NCBI RefSeq assembly: GCF_910592395.1
Contig: NC_088314.1
Coordinates: 18,808,070-18,872,069, forward strand
Source: Lineus longissimus
Taxonomy: Eukaryota > Nemertea > Pilidiophora > Heteronemertea > Lineidae
DNA: 64,000 nt
Direction of reading: 5' to 3'
Below the pieces are notes generated by a model that did not search any database, was not told where the DNA came from, and saw only the letters and a list, made by a program, of their open reading frames with translations. Numbering within the stretch: the first letter of the stretch is position 1; every line of letters starts with the position of its first letter. Shown here piece after piece: positions 10,701 to 25,700 of this stretch. The translations under genes and the position numbers were made by a program.

Positions 10701-13700
10701 TGCATAAGTCATCAAATCTTTAACATTTGACCCTCAAGTTAACTCCAAAATTCCATGTTTTTTCAATATGAATCTAAAGCAACTTTATATGTTACTACCA
10801 GTGGAATCAACACCAACGACAGGGACGAGGGGTTGCAAACATGCAAGATCGTAGCCACAATTCTTTCGCCATACTTTGCCATCAAATTTAACACGAATAC
10901 CCAACTTCAGATCCCTCAAACTCAAAAGGAGTTGTTATCTATAACAACACATACATCGTTAAGATGAAATCGTGAGATTACTCACCTCAGTATCTTTTTT
11001 GGAGAAAAGTATAAAACCGTTTTCATCCAAGAGATAGCAGTTCATTTTCTGAAACAGACAGAAGCGCATAATTGAAGTTCCCAAAAAATATATCAATAAG
11101 AAAATCTGCATGAAGTGAATTGGCTCTCAGCTTTGTAGTAATAACTACCCATAACCCAGATGATAACAAAGACTTAACGATTCACCTCATCTGAGAACAT
11201 TCCAAAGGGCTTGATATTTATAGATACTTGGGGTATGAAGTGCCGGACAAAATCAGAAAAAACTCTATCGATTATACTGGACTAAAGTGATACCCACATG
11301 AACTAAAACAAGAACACAGATATTGTAGTTCAACTTACATCACTCTCACAAGTGAGGGGACAAGCCGTCCCTGCTTTACAAGTTTTAGTTTCCTCGACAA
11401 AAATCTGCTTAAATGTATCAAAACTCATCTGGAAGCCTACGACACCGAATGGCGTCTCTTTGTTGTCCTTCTTGACTTTGATGATAATGGGAATAACAGC
11501 AACAATGGAGGTTTGGGTGTCGTTACCTGAAATAGATCAACACATTTTTAAAAAGTGTTAAAAATTTGGGGTTTATGTTTGAATAGAAAAAAGGGTAGAG
11601 GTCTTTTGAGTAGTTTATCGTACAACTTCACACTTTCACTTCACAAATAGCTTGTTCAATCCTTACTTTAATTACTGTGTATTTACATAATTAAAATAAA
11701 GCAAATTCAATTTTTCAAATTTTGAGTGAGTGGGATAGGCCTTTAGGATGCTTCAAGAGGTGAGTTATTTTATAAACTATTACCTACCCACTTGCCTCGA
11801 CCGAGGCACCATGAACGTTATGGTGTCATAACCCTTGTCTTTTTTATTACTACTGTATACGTTATCTACTGCTCGCTGGTAGTATAATTCTTCGATAGTT
11901 TTGTCCTGCCCCTTTATCCACTCACTGAAAAATAAAAAAATTCAATAAGGGTTAAAATAAATTCTGCCAAGAGAACCCCTCTTCATGTAGGTTAACATAT
12001 TTTATAGGCTTTCGGGTGTTGTTGGTAATCAATGCAAATAAAACGACAGGCTTTACAGGGTATCCTATAGAGAGATTCTCCTGGCCATATTCAGTGGGGT
12101 AAGGCTACTTCCCCCAGATACTGCCGGAAAACACGTTTTTTACGCAGCTGACGGGCAAAGAGCATTGTTCTGCCTTCCCCCAGTGAACTTGTTGTTGGCC
12201 CCCACCACCAAAAAGTAATACCGCCTTGCATCCCAGGTAAGTAATTGATTAAGACATAATTGATTAAGCAATAACTTACTAGTCCACTGTGTCATCGAAA
12301 ATATAATATCTGGTAATTCCAGCTCTGGTGCCTAAAAATGTCATTTCCACCCCATCATTGGCTCTGAAAAAAGCATTTATTGCACAATGTGATTACAGAA
12401 GCTTTGTTGACAATTGTTGGCCCTAAAAGGCCTACTTCGTTCAAACAAAAATTTGAAAATTGAACCTGAATTTGAAAATCTCTAACTGTGTATTTAGTTA
12501 CTGAATTTCTACAATGTATTTGTGAAGACCGACATACAAATACTATGATTGAATAGTTTAAGTGAATTTGCGCAGTTAACAGCATTACGACAAAGTTCTT
12601 TTCCTTACCTTGAGCCACACGAAAATGCAATTTACAGCAATGGCGTAGCTATTTGATTTTAGTAGCCGAAGGAGTTATATATAATTCTCTACAAATACTT
12701 ACTTTTTTCCAGCTTTCCATTTCGTGGAGGCTTGTTCTGTTGCCCGAGCATCCCACAGCATACTCAGAATCATGGCCTGTCCCCACTTGTTACACTTATT
12801 GTTGTATAACGTATCATTTTTGAAGTATTCGACAAGAACCACGGTGGGATCTTCAAGAGTCTGGTTGAATTCTAAGAAGCAGTAGTCTTCCCTGAAAGGT
12901 AAGAATTGTTTTCAAAGCCAATCATGATTGTATTGGCGTGATGGAATGCTGGTTAAAGTGTCCTACTCTCAATCTAAGTATATTTCAATTATGAAATTGC
13001 TCATTTGTTGAGAATTACAATACAATACTCAAAAGATGCTATTACATTTCACTCACCAATTTTTATTTACAAGGACTTGGTCTTTTGGGTCTTTGTTATT
13101 GATGAAATATTTTTCCTCTGAAAAAAGGGGAAAATTGTATCAAATGTTTAAACAACACAATTGGGCCACAATTTGATTACCAGGCATACAACTATATTCA
13201 TGCAATAACCATGGTAAGCATTGGTGATGTGGGTTTTACCTCAAGAGACATAGCAGATGCCATCGTCCGAAAAGTGTGGGAAAAGTAGAGAGAATACATA
13301 GGGTCCATTGAGATTCAGGAGAAAGACACCGGTAGGGATAAAGGAGGACCAGTACTTCATTGAGCGGGGGATCGAGGCACTGGATTTCAATTCGGATGCA
13401 GGAACCATTCCTTTATCTGATGCCAAACAAGAACAAGAAGTGATTAAGATACTGGTTGTTCTGTAAAAAAAACATTAAACCACTTAACTACTAAAGACCA
13501 AATTAATCATACTTACCAAAATCTTTTTTCGTGGCTTTTGCTGTGAATAAGTTTTTGCCGTAAAGTTCCGGGAAAGCTAAACCGAGGCTGAAATACAAAC
13601 AAGAAGGTGGCATCAACAATTTCCCTAAGATTTAAAAGACCTACTTCATAAAAGAAGACAATTTTGTGACACAACATTTTTACGAATGCTGAATGATGAA

Positions 13701-16700
13701 CACATTCGTGGCAGGTATGATGCGCTTTGTGATCTGAGAAAATCTGAGCAAATCTGAGGCAGATGGGATCCCTTCGTCTCTGTTCAGGTTTGGCTGAAGG
13801 GCATGGATATAGATAGCTTCCTTAACACCTCGCTCAAACCAGCTACGAACCTTAGACTTTAGATAACTTTAAATTGATTACAATGTATGATGACTGATAT
13901 CTAGCTGGGGGCTCATTTAGTAACATTGGGCCCTTTTTAGGTCGAAGGGTCAGTCCCTTATTTGAGGTTCCATCTCTCAAATGAGGATGCACGACTCGAT
14001 CAAACCTTACCTGAAGGGTGTCTTTCTTATTTCAATAAAATAATAACTATGCATTCGCTGAACCACTCTTGTCTGAAAAATAAAAAAATGAGCTTGAGAA
14101 TTCTACTTTGTAATGAATAAACAGGTGAGATAACTTTAAATTGATTACAATGCATGATGACTGATATCTAGCTCATTAAGTATCATTGGGCCCTTTTTGG
14201 GTTGTTTTCAAGGAGATCCTCATGCGCTGAAAATACAACCACATAAACCTCTACCTTGTAATATTTGGCGGGTCAATTAAACTTACCATATTATCATAGT
14301 GGATGTTGACCTTTATTTTCAATTCACCCGTTTTCGAGTCAACCATTTCACGTCGCAACTGAAGTCAAAGATATCTCAACATCAACATTTTGAAACCGCA
14401 CATAATTCAAAAACCTTTCAAAGTCTTGCATTAAGAAATATTTAAAAAGTTATCACTGAAATTGGACTAAATAGTGACCTACTTTCACTTGCCTGAATAA
14501 AATTTTACCGATAGTGACTAACTTACCGTCATGTTATAATCTGGAAAGCCAAACTCCTGAAAATAGAGAAAAAAAACTCCTCAGACATTTATTTCATAAG
14601 AAATTTATTAAACTTTAAACTTTAAACTCAGTGAAAATAGAATATCCCATTTCGGAACTATTTACATTTCATTTTGCAGAAGGAGAAAAACTACTGTTGA
14701 CACTTACATCTGAATAATCTGACTGCATTTCCACCTCGGATAGATCAACGCTGTTATAGTTCGGCTTCTCCTTACCATTCAGCTGAAAAAGGCAAAGATA
14801 AATTGTAGTCCTTTAAAGACAAATAGAGGTTAAACATGGGACTGAAATATGAAATAATTTTCTCCTTGTACCATCCATTTTGGTGTTTTTTATACTGGAA
14901 CAAGCCACTCACTCAAAGTCCACAGTGTAAGCTTGAGTGTCTCCACATACCACAAGCCTTACAAGTGGTACAAGAAACTTCCCCCAGGCCAGAAACTAAT
15001 ATTTCGAGGATAACACTCACCGTAGGCCTGAAGTCTGGATGGAAAAGGATGTACCCATTATTGGTGATGGCAAATGGGTACGCATTCACTCCAAGCTCGT
15101 AGAGCGGTGTGAGCTTAGTGATCTCCTTGATAGGAACATCTGTTCCCATGACTCCAAGCAGAGTCCCTTGCTTCAGTTCACCGGGCTTGGTAGCTGCAGT
15201 CTGAAAAGAAAGCAAGATATTCATCATCATCAACATCATCATCATCATCATCCTCATCATCCTCATCATCATCATCCTCATCATCCTCATCATCATCATC
15301 ATCATCATCATCCTCATCATCATCATCATCATCATCAACATCATCATCATTACCGGTGTCATAACCCTATTGCAGTATTTTTGCCGGAGGTTTGGAGTCC
15401 ACTATCTGCTACTGTCCACCTGTGGGGATTGTTAACTTGCCCCAACAATACCGTTAACTTGCCCCGAGATGAGTCTTTTATGCTTATCTCACCGACTCTT
15501 GGGATCATGAATTTATCTCATATTGCGCATCAATCGTGTGGTAAAGGGCCAGGAATTTTAGTTCCTTGAATGCCAAGTCGGTTCATCCAGAAATACTATC
15601 CTGATAAAAGTATGTGTTTTAAATATTTCCATTAAATGAGTTCAGAACAAGAAGATAAACTCACCACTGACGAATTTGGATCAAAGACAGGTTGTGCAAC
15701 AGAAGTCATCATCCTCAGTCCCTGAAATGAAACACTTCAAGATAGACCTTGGACCAAATCCAAATTGACAACATTTTGGGGGCAAAGTAAATGTGCTCTT
15801 ATCACGATAAATTGAACTTAAAATTATACATATAACCTGTATAATTAAGTCCCCTCAAAAATAATGGCAGGTTAACCGGATTTACTGACTTTAACAAAAG
15901 GAAATACCTCTCCGAAGAGTGCAAATCCTCTAAAATTGTACATCAAATAGCATAATGAGTATGGCCCTGATGAATATCAAAATAAGTCCAAAAATTAGTT
16001 CGAAGAAAAATCAAACCTTGAAGAAATCGGCCCAATACTTTATTACACAGCTGCCCAAAAGGTCAGTGATATTTACTTATGAAGCAGACTATAGTTTATT
16101 TACCTCCATGCTCCGCTGTAGCGAGGACCAACACCATGTTGCAAGAGAAACGGACCAATCACCAAGAGGAACAGATTATCCAAGTAAGCGAAAGATGGGC
16201 ATGAAAAGGAGGAAAATATATGAATACAAGCTTCATCAAAAATGCAAGGCACGGTCCCAATCCAAAAATTCATTGCACATAAACATTCACGTAAAAAAAT
16301 TGCTTAAAATTCCCTGAAAAAAACACAAATGTCAAGTCACAAACAAAGGAAATTGCTGTTGGCATCTCTGGGTAAGAGAGATGCAAACAAGAACTTATGC
16401 TTATACATGGGTTGTATATTTGACCATAATAGGCTATAGATACTTTTGCAGAAAACTTAACGAGAATACAGTGTGACTTCAAAACCTAGAATCTTCAAGA
16501 ATAGTTTCAGAACTTTATCCCAAAACCGTTACATAAGTATATGAAATATGGACGAAAGTAGATTGTCAAAGAGGTCAGATTTTAGGACCCACCGGTACAC
16601 CTGTATGTGAAAAGCCATCCTGAATGAGAATGATAATCATAATGTTAAATATATTTGATTTAGAATATACTCAACAGTTTCAAATAACAAATTTCATTTT

Positions 16701-19700
16701 CTTGTTTTGCATATCGTATGCAAATAGCTTACTAATCATATTCAACAAAACAGTAAATGTTCATAAGTTATAAGGGGCACAAGTCCCCTCAATCATCTGT
16801 AATATGCCTAAAGGAATAGGCATAATGTTTTCCTAAAACGATTCTTCTATAAAAGATATGTAAAAGGGCGTAATGATACCATCGAAATGTGAAATATGAC
16901 AATGTATGAAGAAACCGGAATCGATGATCATAATAAGGGGGGTAATTCACAAATAAATCACATCTGAAATAGAAGTAATTAACACAAATGGGACTTCAAA
17001 CTCCAAGGACAAAATATATAAAGAATAACTCGGACTTAAATAACAAACTATCTGAAGCACCTAAAATACTAGTTACAAGAATATCGTTCTTCTTCTCACA
17101 AGTAGTATATAATCATTAGGTTTTCCAAACAAATCTGCATTTCTCTTTGACTGCTCTACCAAAGGAGATAGCCAGCGGAATATTGCTTTTGGATGCTTAG
17201 AGATCAAGACATTAACTTACATATTATTTCTAACATCAAAATGGTCAATCCATCCAAGGCACATTTTATTAAACATTTAAAAGGTCATTATAATTAGTGA
17301 CATCAAGTTCTATGATTAACAAAAACAAAGTAGAGAGTTACATGTAGGTAGATTGGACATTGACGACACCAGAGTCAAACAACTCGAGAAGATTTTAAGT
17401 TAAGAACATTAAGAAGTAATCTATTTGATAATATTAATCTAAAGAAACCTAAATATTGAAAAGATTTAAGGATATAGAAAACATCTTCACATTTTTTAGA
17501 TAAACGACATGATATTTAATGGCTAGTTTCCAGTAAACTTGATAACGTCATGTTCCAATGAACTTGGGCTTGGATGATTACCAAGATTCGGAAAAGTGCA
17601 TTCTTTAGAAAAGGCTAAGGGCAACACTTAATGCCAACACAACTTTGCTGTCTTACTGACATAAGGAGTCACATTTCCAAATCATGGCAAAAGCCAAACT
17701 CAAGTCAAACTGAACAAAACTATGCATGCATTTATTCCTCTTGTTACAATATCAATATTTCTACATCATCAACCAAATATTGATGATTTATCTTTAGAAT
17801 ATTGATTCAACAAAAGTAATAAAGGAGAAAATTCACAATCATGTCAACTTAGTTTTTCAATGTTGATCAAGAGCCAACCCAACAAGAACATTCTATTTGT
17901 CAACCTGGCCTCCTAAGCAAAGTTTGGCAATCATAGGCAGAAAACTGAGGGAGTATTCTCCTACACTACATCCTTTAGAGAACTTTCTGTTTTTGAATAG
18001 CCAAGACCAATCCAGAAAAACATCTCAAAAGCTCAAACCTCAACTATGATCTAAAGCCAGGTGTTCTCTCTAAATCATCCAAGTGTTGTTTTAATCACCC
18101 AAATATTGTCTAAATCACCAAATATTGTCTAAATCACCCAAGTATCGTCTAAATCACTTTAGTATTGTCTAAACAGCCAATAATAATCCAAGTTTATTAG
18201 CTTTACAAGCTTTCAACTCAATATTTTTTTAGAATCCCCAGTACTCGTTCTCTCCACGGACACCCCCTGGGACCATTCTTGCCCAAGAGCTCTTGAGGCA
18301 CCACCTTTAAGTCAAATCTTCACAGTGTTTACTCCAAAACCCAAGTGCTAAGGGGTTTCTTCCCTCAGTTCAGGTTACATAAATCACTCGGCGATTGTGT
18401 TGATTTAGTGATTTACATAAGTAAGTTAGAGATTCAAGTTAATGATATACTGGTTACTGGCCACAATAGATACCCCGGAATCTTTCATCAAAATATTCTT
18501 AAAGGGGTGAAAGGAACTTATTTCAGATCGTTTTTCCTCTCGATCTCACCAGCCATAAAGAGTTTCAGTGACTCTATTGAGGCCCGTAACCAGTTTATGT
18601 ATATGAATCACTAGCATGATAAAGTAGATCTAAGTTGACAAATTGTGATTTCAAAGCATTTTGGGTATATTGCAGAGGACCAACAATCACAAGCAAGAAC
18701 ACCGAAGATACAACTGGGTGTTGAAATAGTTAGTCACCGTATTAAGGCTTCATACATCTAATCATTCCATAAGAACATCAATGATTATACTAATTTTAGA
18801 AATTTTCGCAACTCTCACAAATCAAGAGGTGCGAAGATTTGGCAGTTTTCAATATAGTTTTTCTAGAAGTTATTGCTGAAGCAGCATATGTATTTAATCC
18901 AATAGTTTTAATGGTGAGGAGGGGATTAAAGTGGGAATAGTAGCCAAGAAATTGGCCAAGGGCATAAATCAACTGGCATTGTCATTATAAAGGTTGCTTG
19001 GCCTCTTAAGTCAACTATGGACAGGGAAAATGTTTGACTTCTATCAAACAGATATTTTGTCAGGGAGATATGTTATAGACATCTAATGATATGTCCAATA
19101 GACATCTATTAGATCTATTATAATCTATTAGGTCTATTGTAATCTATCTAATCTATTAGATCAACCAAGTGATAGACATCAATCTACCTAGGTGTCTAAT
19201 AGACAATGAAGGAAATTAAAAAAATGTAAACGTTTTTAAAAGATGGTTGATGTCTGATAGATTAGATGTCTATGGACATCACTTACTTGATGTCTTTCAT
19301 GCATCGTGTTATATTGGTTGATGTTGAATAGAGTGGATGTCTATGGATATCACCCAGTTGATGTTTTTTGTGCATCTGGTTAGACAGGAGTAGACACCAA
19401 CTTGTAAGATATCTATTGGATGTCTCATAGACATCACCAGACTTTCCCTGTACATAGCCAACTAATTGATGCGCAAAATTTCAGTAAGCAGAAGAAGAAA
19501 ATATAGTGAAGGAAAACAGTCCTTGTCAAAAGAGAAATTTCCCATTTTCATCGCACAACATTTGATTTTACAACAACCGTTCCGGATAGTTTCAGATGCA
19601 GGGAGTATACTGACCATGAGTAACTTTTCTTGTGTTATGCACATTACAAAATGTAGAGTTGTGCACAGCAAGCAAAATTACTCAAGGGCAGACCTGTAAT

Positions 19701-22700
19701 GTTGTGTTCAACAAGGGATGTATTTATATCATCGATATTTTGCTGAAGTGGTGAATACTATATACTACTCTTGTTGATTCGCCATCTTCGACAAAATATC
19801 AATGGCATGACCAGTTACGAATGGTATGTCAAGAGAAAGCTTTCTGTAGCGCCCTCCAATGAGCAATTTAATCACCATCACCTGCAATGTATCGATGACA
19901 ATGCAATGACTGATTGAAATGGTGGTTTCCAATCGCAATTGTCATGTTGTCATGGTTACATCGCAGGTCACAGCGACAAAAATCGCTCATTTGCAAAGTG
20001 CTTAAAGGAAGACAGAAGCCTAGAAGATTGAAAATAGATTCGTATATTGGTTGAAATTTTACATACAGAATCCTAGTTAGTGAAATTGAAATGGTATCGG
20101 TGCTAAAATGTCATCTATCATCATTTAGATTAAAAACAGATCATTCATTTAAGAGGATCAAGAATTTTTCAACCAAAAACCATTAAGATCATTTGAAATG
20201 ATAAATCATTCATTAGACATTAATAGCTTATGCAGTGATAACAATTAAATTAGTGCTTGCATGCATACTAATTAACTTATACTAAATCTATTTCTGAACA
20301 AGCTTTCAAATCATCTGTTCAACTTGTAACGAAATTAATTTACATGAATTATATGTATTTTCCAGTGAGAAGTAACAGAAATATTCATAGATCAAATGTC
20401 CTCTATTTGATAGCGAGTAATCAGGTTTAACTGCGGACCTTTCTGGACTGACTCCAACTTCGCTGATAGTTATTCTAATTTATAAAGGAATTACGTGAAA
20501 TCAAGTTGAAAAACCAACGTTGATCGCAGAACTGACAAAGGTTCAAAAAGGGATTAAAAACTTTTAATTTCTAAAAACCGCTTAACATTATTTTCTTTAT
20601 CTTTATTCTTATCTCATTAGCGGGATCACACATAGAATTTTTGAGAATTTTGCCACAGCTGAAGCTCTCCACAAACAAGTGATTTTTGTCACTAAAACCA
20701 CCGGTCACGATCGCATGCAACAAAAATTGCTCGTGGTCATCATAGGTGCCTGAAATCACGGGTTTTGTCCTAACACAAGACATCTTTTTGTTGCACATTG
20801 CAGTGATTATTATGGACGGTCACAACAACAAAAATCATACATTTGCGGAGCGCGAACCAATGCTTGTGAAATTCTGTCTAATAGAAGGGAATGGTACCTG
20901 CAAGAAAACTCAGCGATTGTGGTTACATTACACAACAATTAAAAAATGAAATTATTAGAGATTTTAAAACTGTCCACAGCAAGATCACAGAACTTCTATA
21001 ATAAAGATGCAAAAAATTGAACATGAAATCTGTTTAAATTCAGGGGAAATCTAAGAAAGATCTAAGGGTGGAAGTCGTAAAAATGTTTAGTGGGTGCCTA
21101 TAAAATTTGGGTGCGGGATGGGAGAAAATCATGAATTACTACTCTACTGTTTAAATAGCACTTTCCTATTATATAAATGGCCTCCAATCATCATGGGGGG
21201 TTCCGAGGCCCTGCTTTTTGTGGAATATGTCATATCTGGACACTTAGGATGCCTAAATTGCCCCCCCCCCACGCACACACACCAATTAAGTCCATAAAAC
21301 CAAGAAACAAGAATTTAGGGTACTAAGCCCCTGCCCCTGAAACTATGAGACGAATTAAACTCTTCATCAATTTTGTTGTCCCATAGGCCCAATATAGTCT
21401 CTCTTGATTGGTTCATGGTGCATTATTTTCTCATGTACTGTCTAACAAACAGGCATGTTTTGTCCTTTGGACCTGCCACGTTGTCATGGTAACATGACAA
21501 CTGATTTAACCAATCAGCAGTTATCTACCAATCACAAACAATGGTTACATCACAGGCTATAGAAACAAACACAGCTTGTTTGGGAAGTGGAGCGATTTGG
21601 GGAAGCTAAAGTACCTTGAATTGTTACCTGGTTAGCGAACTTGACTTCAATATCACTTTCAGGAATTTCTATTCAGGGCACATTTCAATTTTAAGACAGC
21701 ACAGTTAAGAATACACCCAACACTGTATTCACGAGGCTTACAACTCACAGTACACTGTAGTGCCCATGTGCTCCAAGGCCAAAATGCATTACAACTGACA
21801 CAAGGTGATGTACAGTACCAAACTTATAGTGTTGAAACAACAAAGAGAACCATCTGAATTCATGAATCCTAGCCCCCCCCCAAATTAGGGTATTTGATCT
21901 GTGGCTAGAGACATCTGCCACAAATTTCAGCAAAGAAGGGCTTTCCTTGTTAGAAACACCCCTTTTTAAAACTACTCTGGCATACACCGCTGAAGTTTTA
22001 CCTCTCTTCAATTTGCGATTTACGCTAAGTTCTACAAAAGTTTAAAACCACAGGATTTTTATATACAGTCTTTCCAATCAATAAAACATATTTGCGATTT
22101 TTTTTTTGGAATCGAGGTTATCCAGAAATCCCAAGGTATGAAATGCCTAAAAATATTTGACCCCTTACATGACCTCACAACTTCTGGTTTAACTTTTTTC
22201 TTTTCTTATTTTCAGAAAAACCCATTAAATGCTTTCAATGGCCACTAAAAATCTATGAAAGGCAAACATCTCTAAATTTGCTGGCAATCTTAACAGATGA
22301 CTTTAAACCCTTAGCCTGAGCCGCTGCATTTTATACTCAAATTCGTCTTCACCCAGTTTCCCAAATAAAATGGAAAGCAGCAGTTGCGATGTATTCTCAA
22401 ATCAAATCACAGAACTTAGTTTGTCTTCCTACAGTGTCCAGCATAACACATTTCACAGTTGCAAGCCAACCCCTGATATCAGAGTGTTCGCTCACTGTTT
22501 TCACATTGACGACACAAGTACCTTGGGTCCTGCATGTGCTGTAAAACTTGGCATATAGTCGTTCTCCGTGGCCTTCAACTGCAATTTAGGAAGAGTGTCA
22601 ATGAAGAACTTGAAAGGCAGATTTCAGCAGGGTTGTCAGTTTTTGAGAAATTGGCATTTAAGAGAAGGGTAACTTAAAACTGCATTTCAAACTGGTTTTC

Positions 22701-25700
22701 AAAATAAAAGAACTTGAAAGCAGAGGTTGTAGTATTTCAACTTGCTTTTAAAACTAATGAACTTTGAAAACATAGGTTGCAATACTTCAGACTGGCTTTC
22801 AAAATTAATAAAGTCGAAAGCAGAGGTTTGCAGAACCTTACTAGGCTTTCAAAATAAATAATCGAAAGCAGAAGTTAAAGTTCTTCCAACTGGCTTTCAA
22901 AATTAATGAACTTGAAAGCAGCAGTTGCAGTACTTCAAACCTACTTCACCGAAAATTGGCTTTCAGTTAAAAGGAATGAACTTGAAAGCAGACTTCCAGA
23001 ATCAGCAAATGGTTTTCAGTTAAAATAAATGAACTTGAAAGCAGAGAATCCAGGGCTTCCAACTGGCTTTCAGGTTTAATGACTTGGGCAATTTTTGTCT
23101 TACATAATTTAACTTTCAGTTACGAACTTGAAAACATAAAGGGCAAGCCATAAGAGGCACTCATGTTAGTAGGTTTAGTGTTTTGGTTATCTACAAGCTA
23201 CTTTTGTTATTCAGCGTAATTTCACATCAACCAGTCAAACACAACTGGGTACAAACTTTACATTTCATGCTGTTGATTACTGGGGAAAGGTTGTGTAGAC
23301 CATGCATGGGATTGTCAACTTTATACCCCTGAAAACAGCACTTGGGACATTACAGTTGTTCCCGAAGAAAAAAGGGTGCTACTGCAAAAAATAGTTGTTT
23401 TTCCATGAAGGGTGAAATGACAAACAATTCCCATCGTCATTCACTGAAATCATCACCACACCGTATGTAAATCAAAGGTCACTGATGAGGCCTTAAAAGT
23501 AGTTTAATGTCACTGATGAGGCCTTGAAAGTAATTTAAGGTCACTGGTGAGGCCTTAAAAGTAGTTTAAGGTCACTGATGAGGCCTTGAAAGTAATTTAA
23601 GGTCACTAGTGTGACCATAAAGTAGGATGGTGCTATCTAAACAGTATAAGGAGAAAAAACCTGGAAAAGTGGTAATCAATTAATTAATCAATTGGAAGTA
23701 AAGAAACTTGGTCCTAAAATCTTGAGTCAGGAGTATGCGGCATATGGAATTGTAACATATCTTATTTCTTACAGGATAAAGGGGTATTTCCATAAAATTT
23801 GTGATATTGTAAAATTCAGTAAAAAAATAACCAGTCATTACCAAAAGGACAGGACAAGACAGCTCAATTAGTTGGAAGACCTGCCTGATTCTCAGCATGT
23901 TGGCGAAGTCATTCTTGAGGGTGGTCAATACGTTACTTTACTCTACTGTTACTTGGATCTGGTGCTTGAGAATTTGCATTCAGGCCATAATGGAAATGCG
24001 CTTTAAGGTGCGAGATCGGGTGCTTACCCAAGCACGGTGCCAGTAATCAAACGTGCTATTTGTGACACTTGGACAAAGTTGTGAGACCAAACTGTGACTG
24101 TGTGACACGGAACTTTTATAAAAGCTTGTAGGTCACAACATTCAAACCATTAACTAAATGCATCTCTGTGGAGGGCAGCAGCCTGTTGGCAACATGGCCT
24201 CACAAAGAGCTTTTTTACTTGGCACATCACTGTCACCAAAAATAAATAATTGACTTGCATGTAGATGCAATTTTCAAAACTTCTAATGTTATTCAACGAA
24301 TTGCAATTGAATTATAGATTGACTGATGAAAAGTCAATGTAAAGCAGAACGGCCACACCTATGTCATGGTGGGGGGAAATGGAAATCAGTAGTTATCCTG
24401 TTTCAAATACATCACTTCTACAGCCATTACTCCAGACTCAAGCTAGAAAATGAAACAGGGATAACAGTTTGGGAAATGTCTAAGTTCAGAAACCTTTCAA
24501 AACTAGAGTGTTTAAATCTGGTATCGGCGGTCGGACTAAAAACGTATCTGAATAGAAAATTCTAAATGACAGTGTGTGTTGATTGATAGTTTTAAAGTAA
24601 GACGATTTCTTTGCAAATAATATTTTTCGGAAATTTTATTTTCACCAATTGCTGGAAAAAGTTTTTTTTTAAACTTTAAAACTGGCAAAACTATTAACTA
24701 ACACACTGTACTTGATAGTTGTCGAAATCAGACTGAATGAAGAGATATTTTCATAGATACATTAAAAGTGTTTAGGAAATGTTTCTGAAGTTAGACTTGT
24801 CCAAAGCAAATCATCAAAATGAACCAAATTGGTGCTGGACACCCACAAATTCATTCTGGCAAGGCAAAACTGAACGATCAGTACATGAATAAAGGTGCAG
24901 AACTAGACACAGCAACTGAAATGGTTTGTGGGCAGAATTGGGCGCTGCTTATTTTGGGTTGGAAAAGTTAGTTGCCTTTATACAAGACATTTCTTTGCTG
25001 GTTGTGAATATTAGTTGGTAAAATGTTAACTTTTTAGACAAACTTCTGACCAATTTCCTATTTAACAATCAGGCATTTCTTGAACTTGATTTTGTATCAG
25101 AATGTAAACAACCCTAACTGAATAACACTTCTTCTTCTTTCTTCAATTCAACAACACTAACAACAGTTTAAATAGAATTAATTACCAGGACAAAATAAAC
25201 AATCCTTCCAAAAGTTCACGTCAGATAGATCACTCCATTCAGTCCAACAGAACAGCTTTGTCTATAGTTTATTTTAGTACAAACAATATTCATTATCACC
25301 CAAATAACCAAATCATAGATAAATCAAATTCATTCAATTTTGAGAACACAAATGAAGACCACAAACATTAGTTGTAAGTTTGTAGTTCGTTAACAAATGA
25401 ATTCACCTTTGATTTAATGAAATAAAATCAAGGACCGTTTCAGTCTATATTTTTATCATAATTCAGGTCCTCAGTTAAGAAGAGTAATTATGGCTTATAA
25501 CAGAAGCATTAACAGACACAAACTGGTTCAAATGTGTTCATAAAATTGTTGGTTCAACTGAATGAGATTTGTTACTGATTAATTAGGTTTAGCAAAAAGT
25601 GAGTTGTAAATGATCAATTAGGTTCAGCAGAAAAAGATTCATAACTGATCGATTTCATAACTGATTACTTACGCAATGATCAGCAAAAAGATATTTTTAA

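Noticed and set aside
14913-15569. Long poly-Met (minus) and poly-His (plus) open frames
   Set aside because: Both are translations of the (CAT)n microsatellite; only the part at 15021-15200 on the minus strand is real coding sequence.
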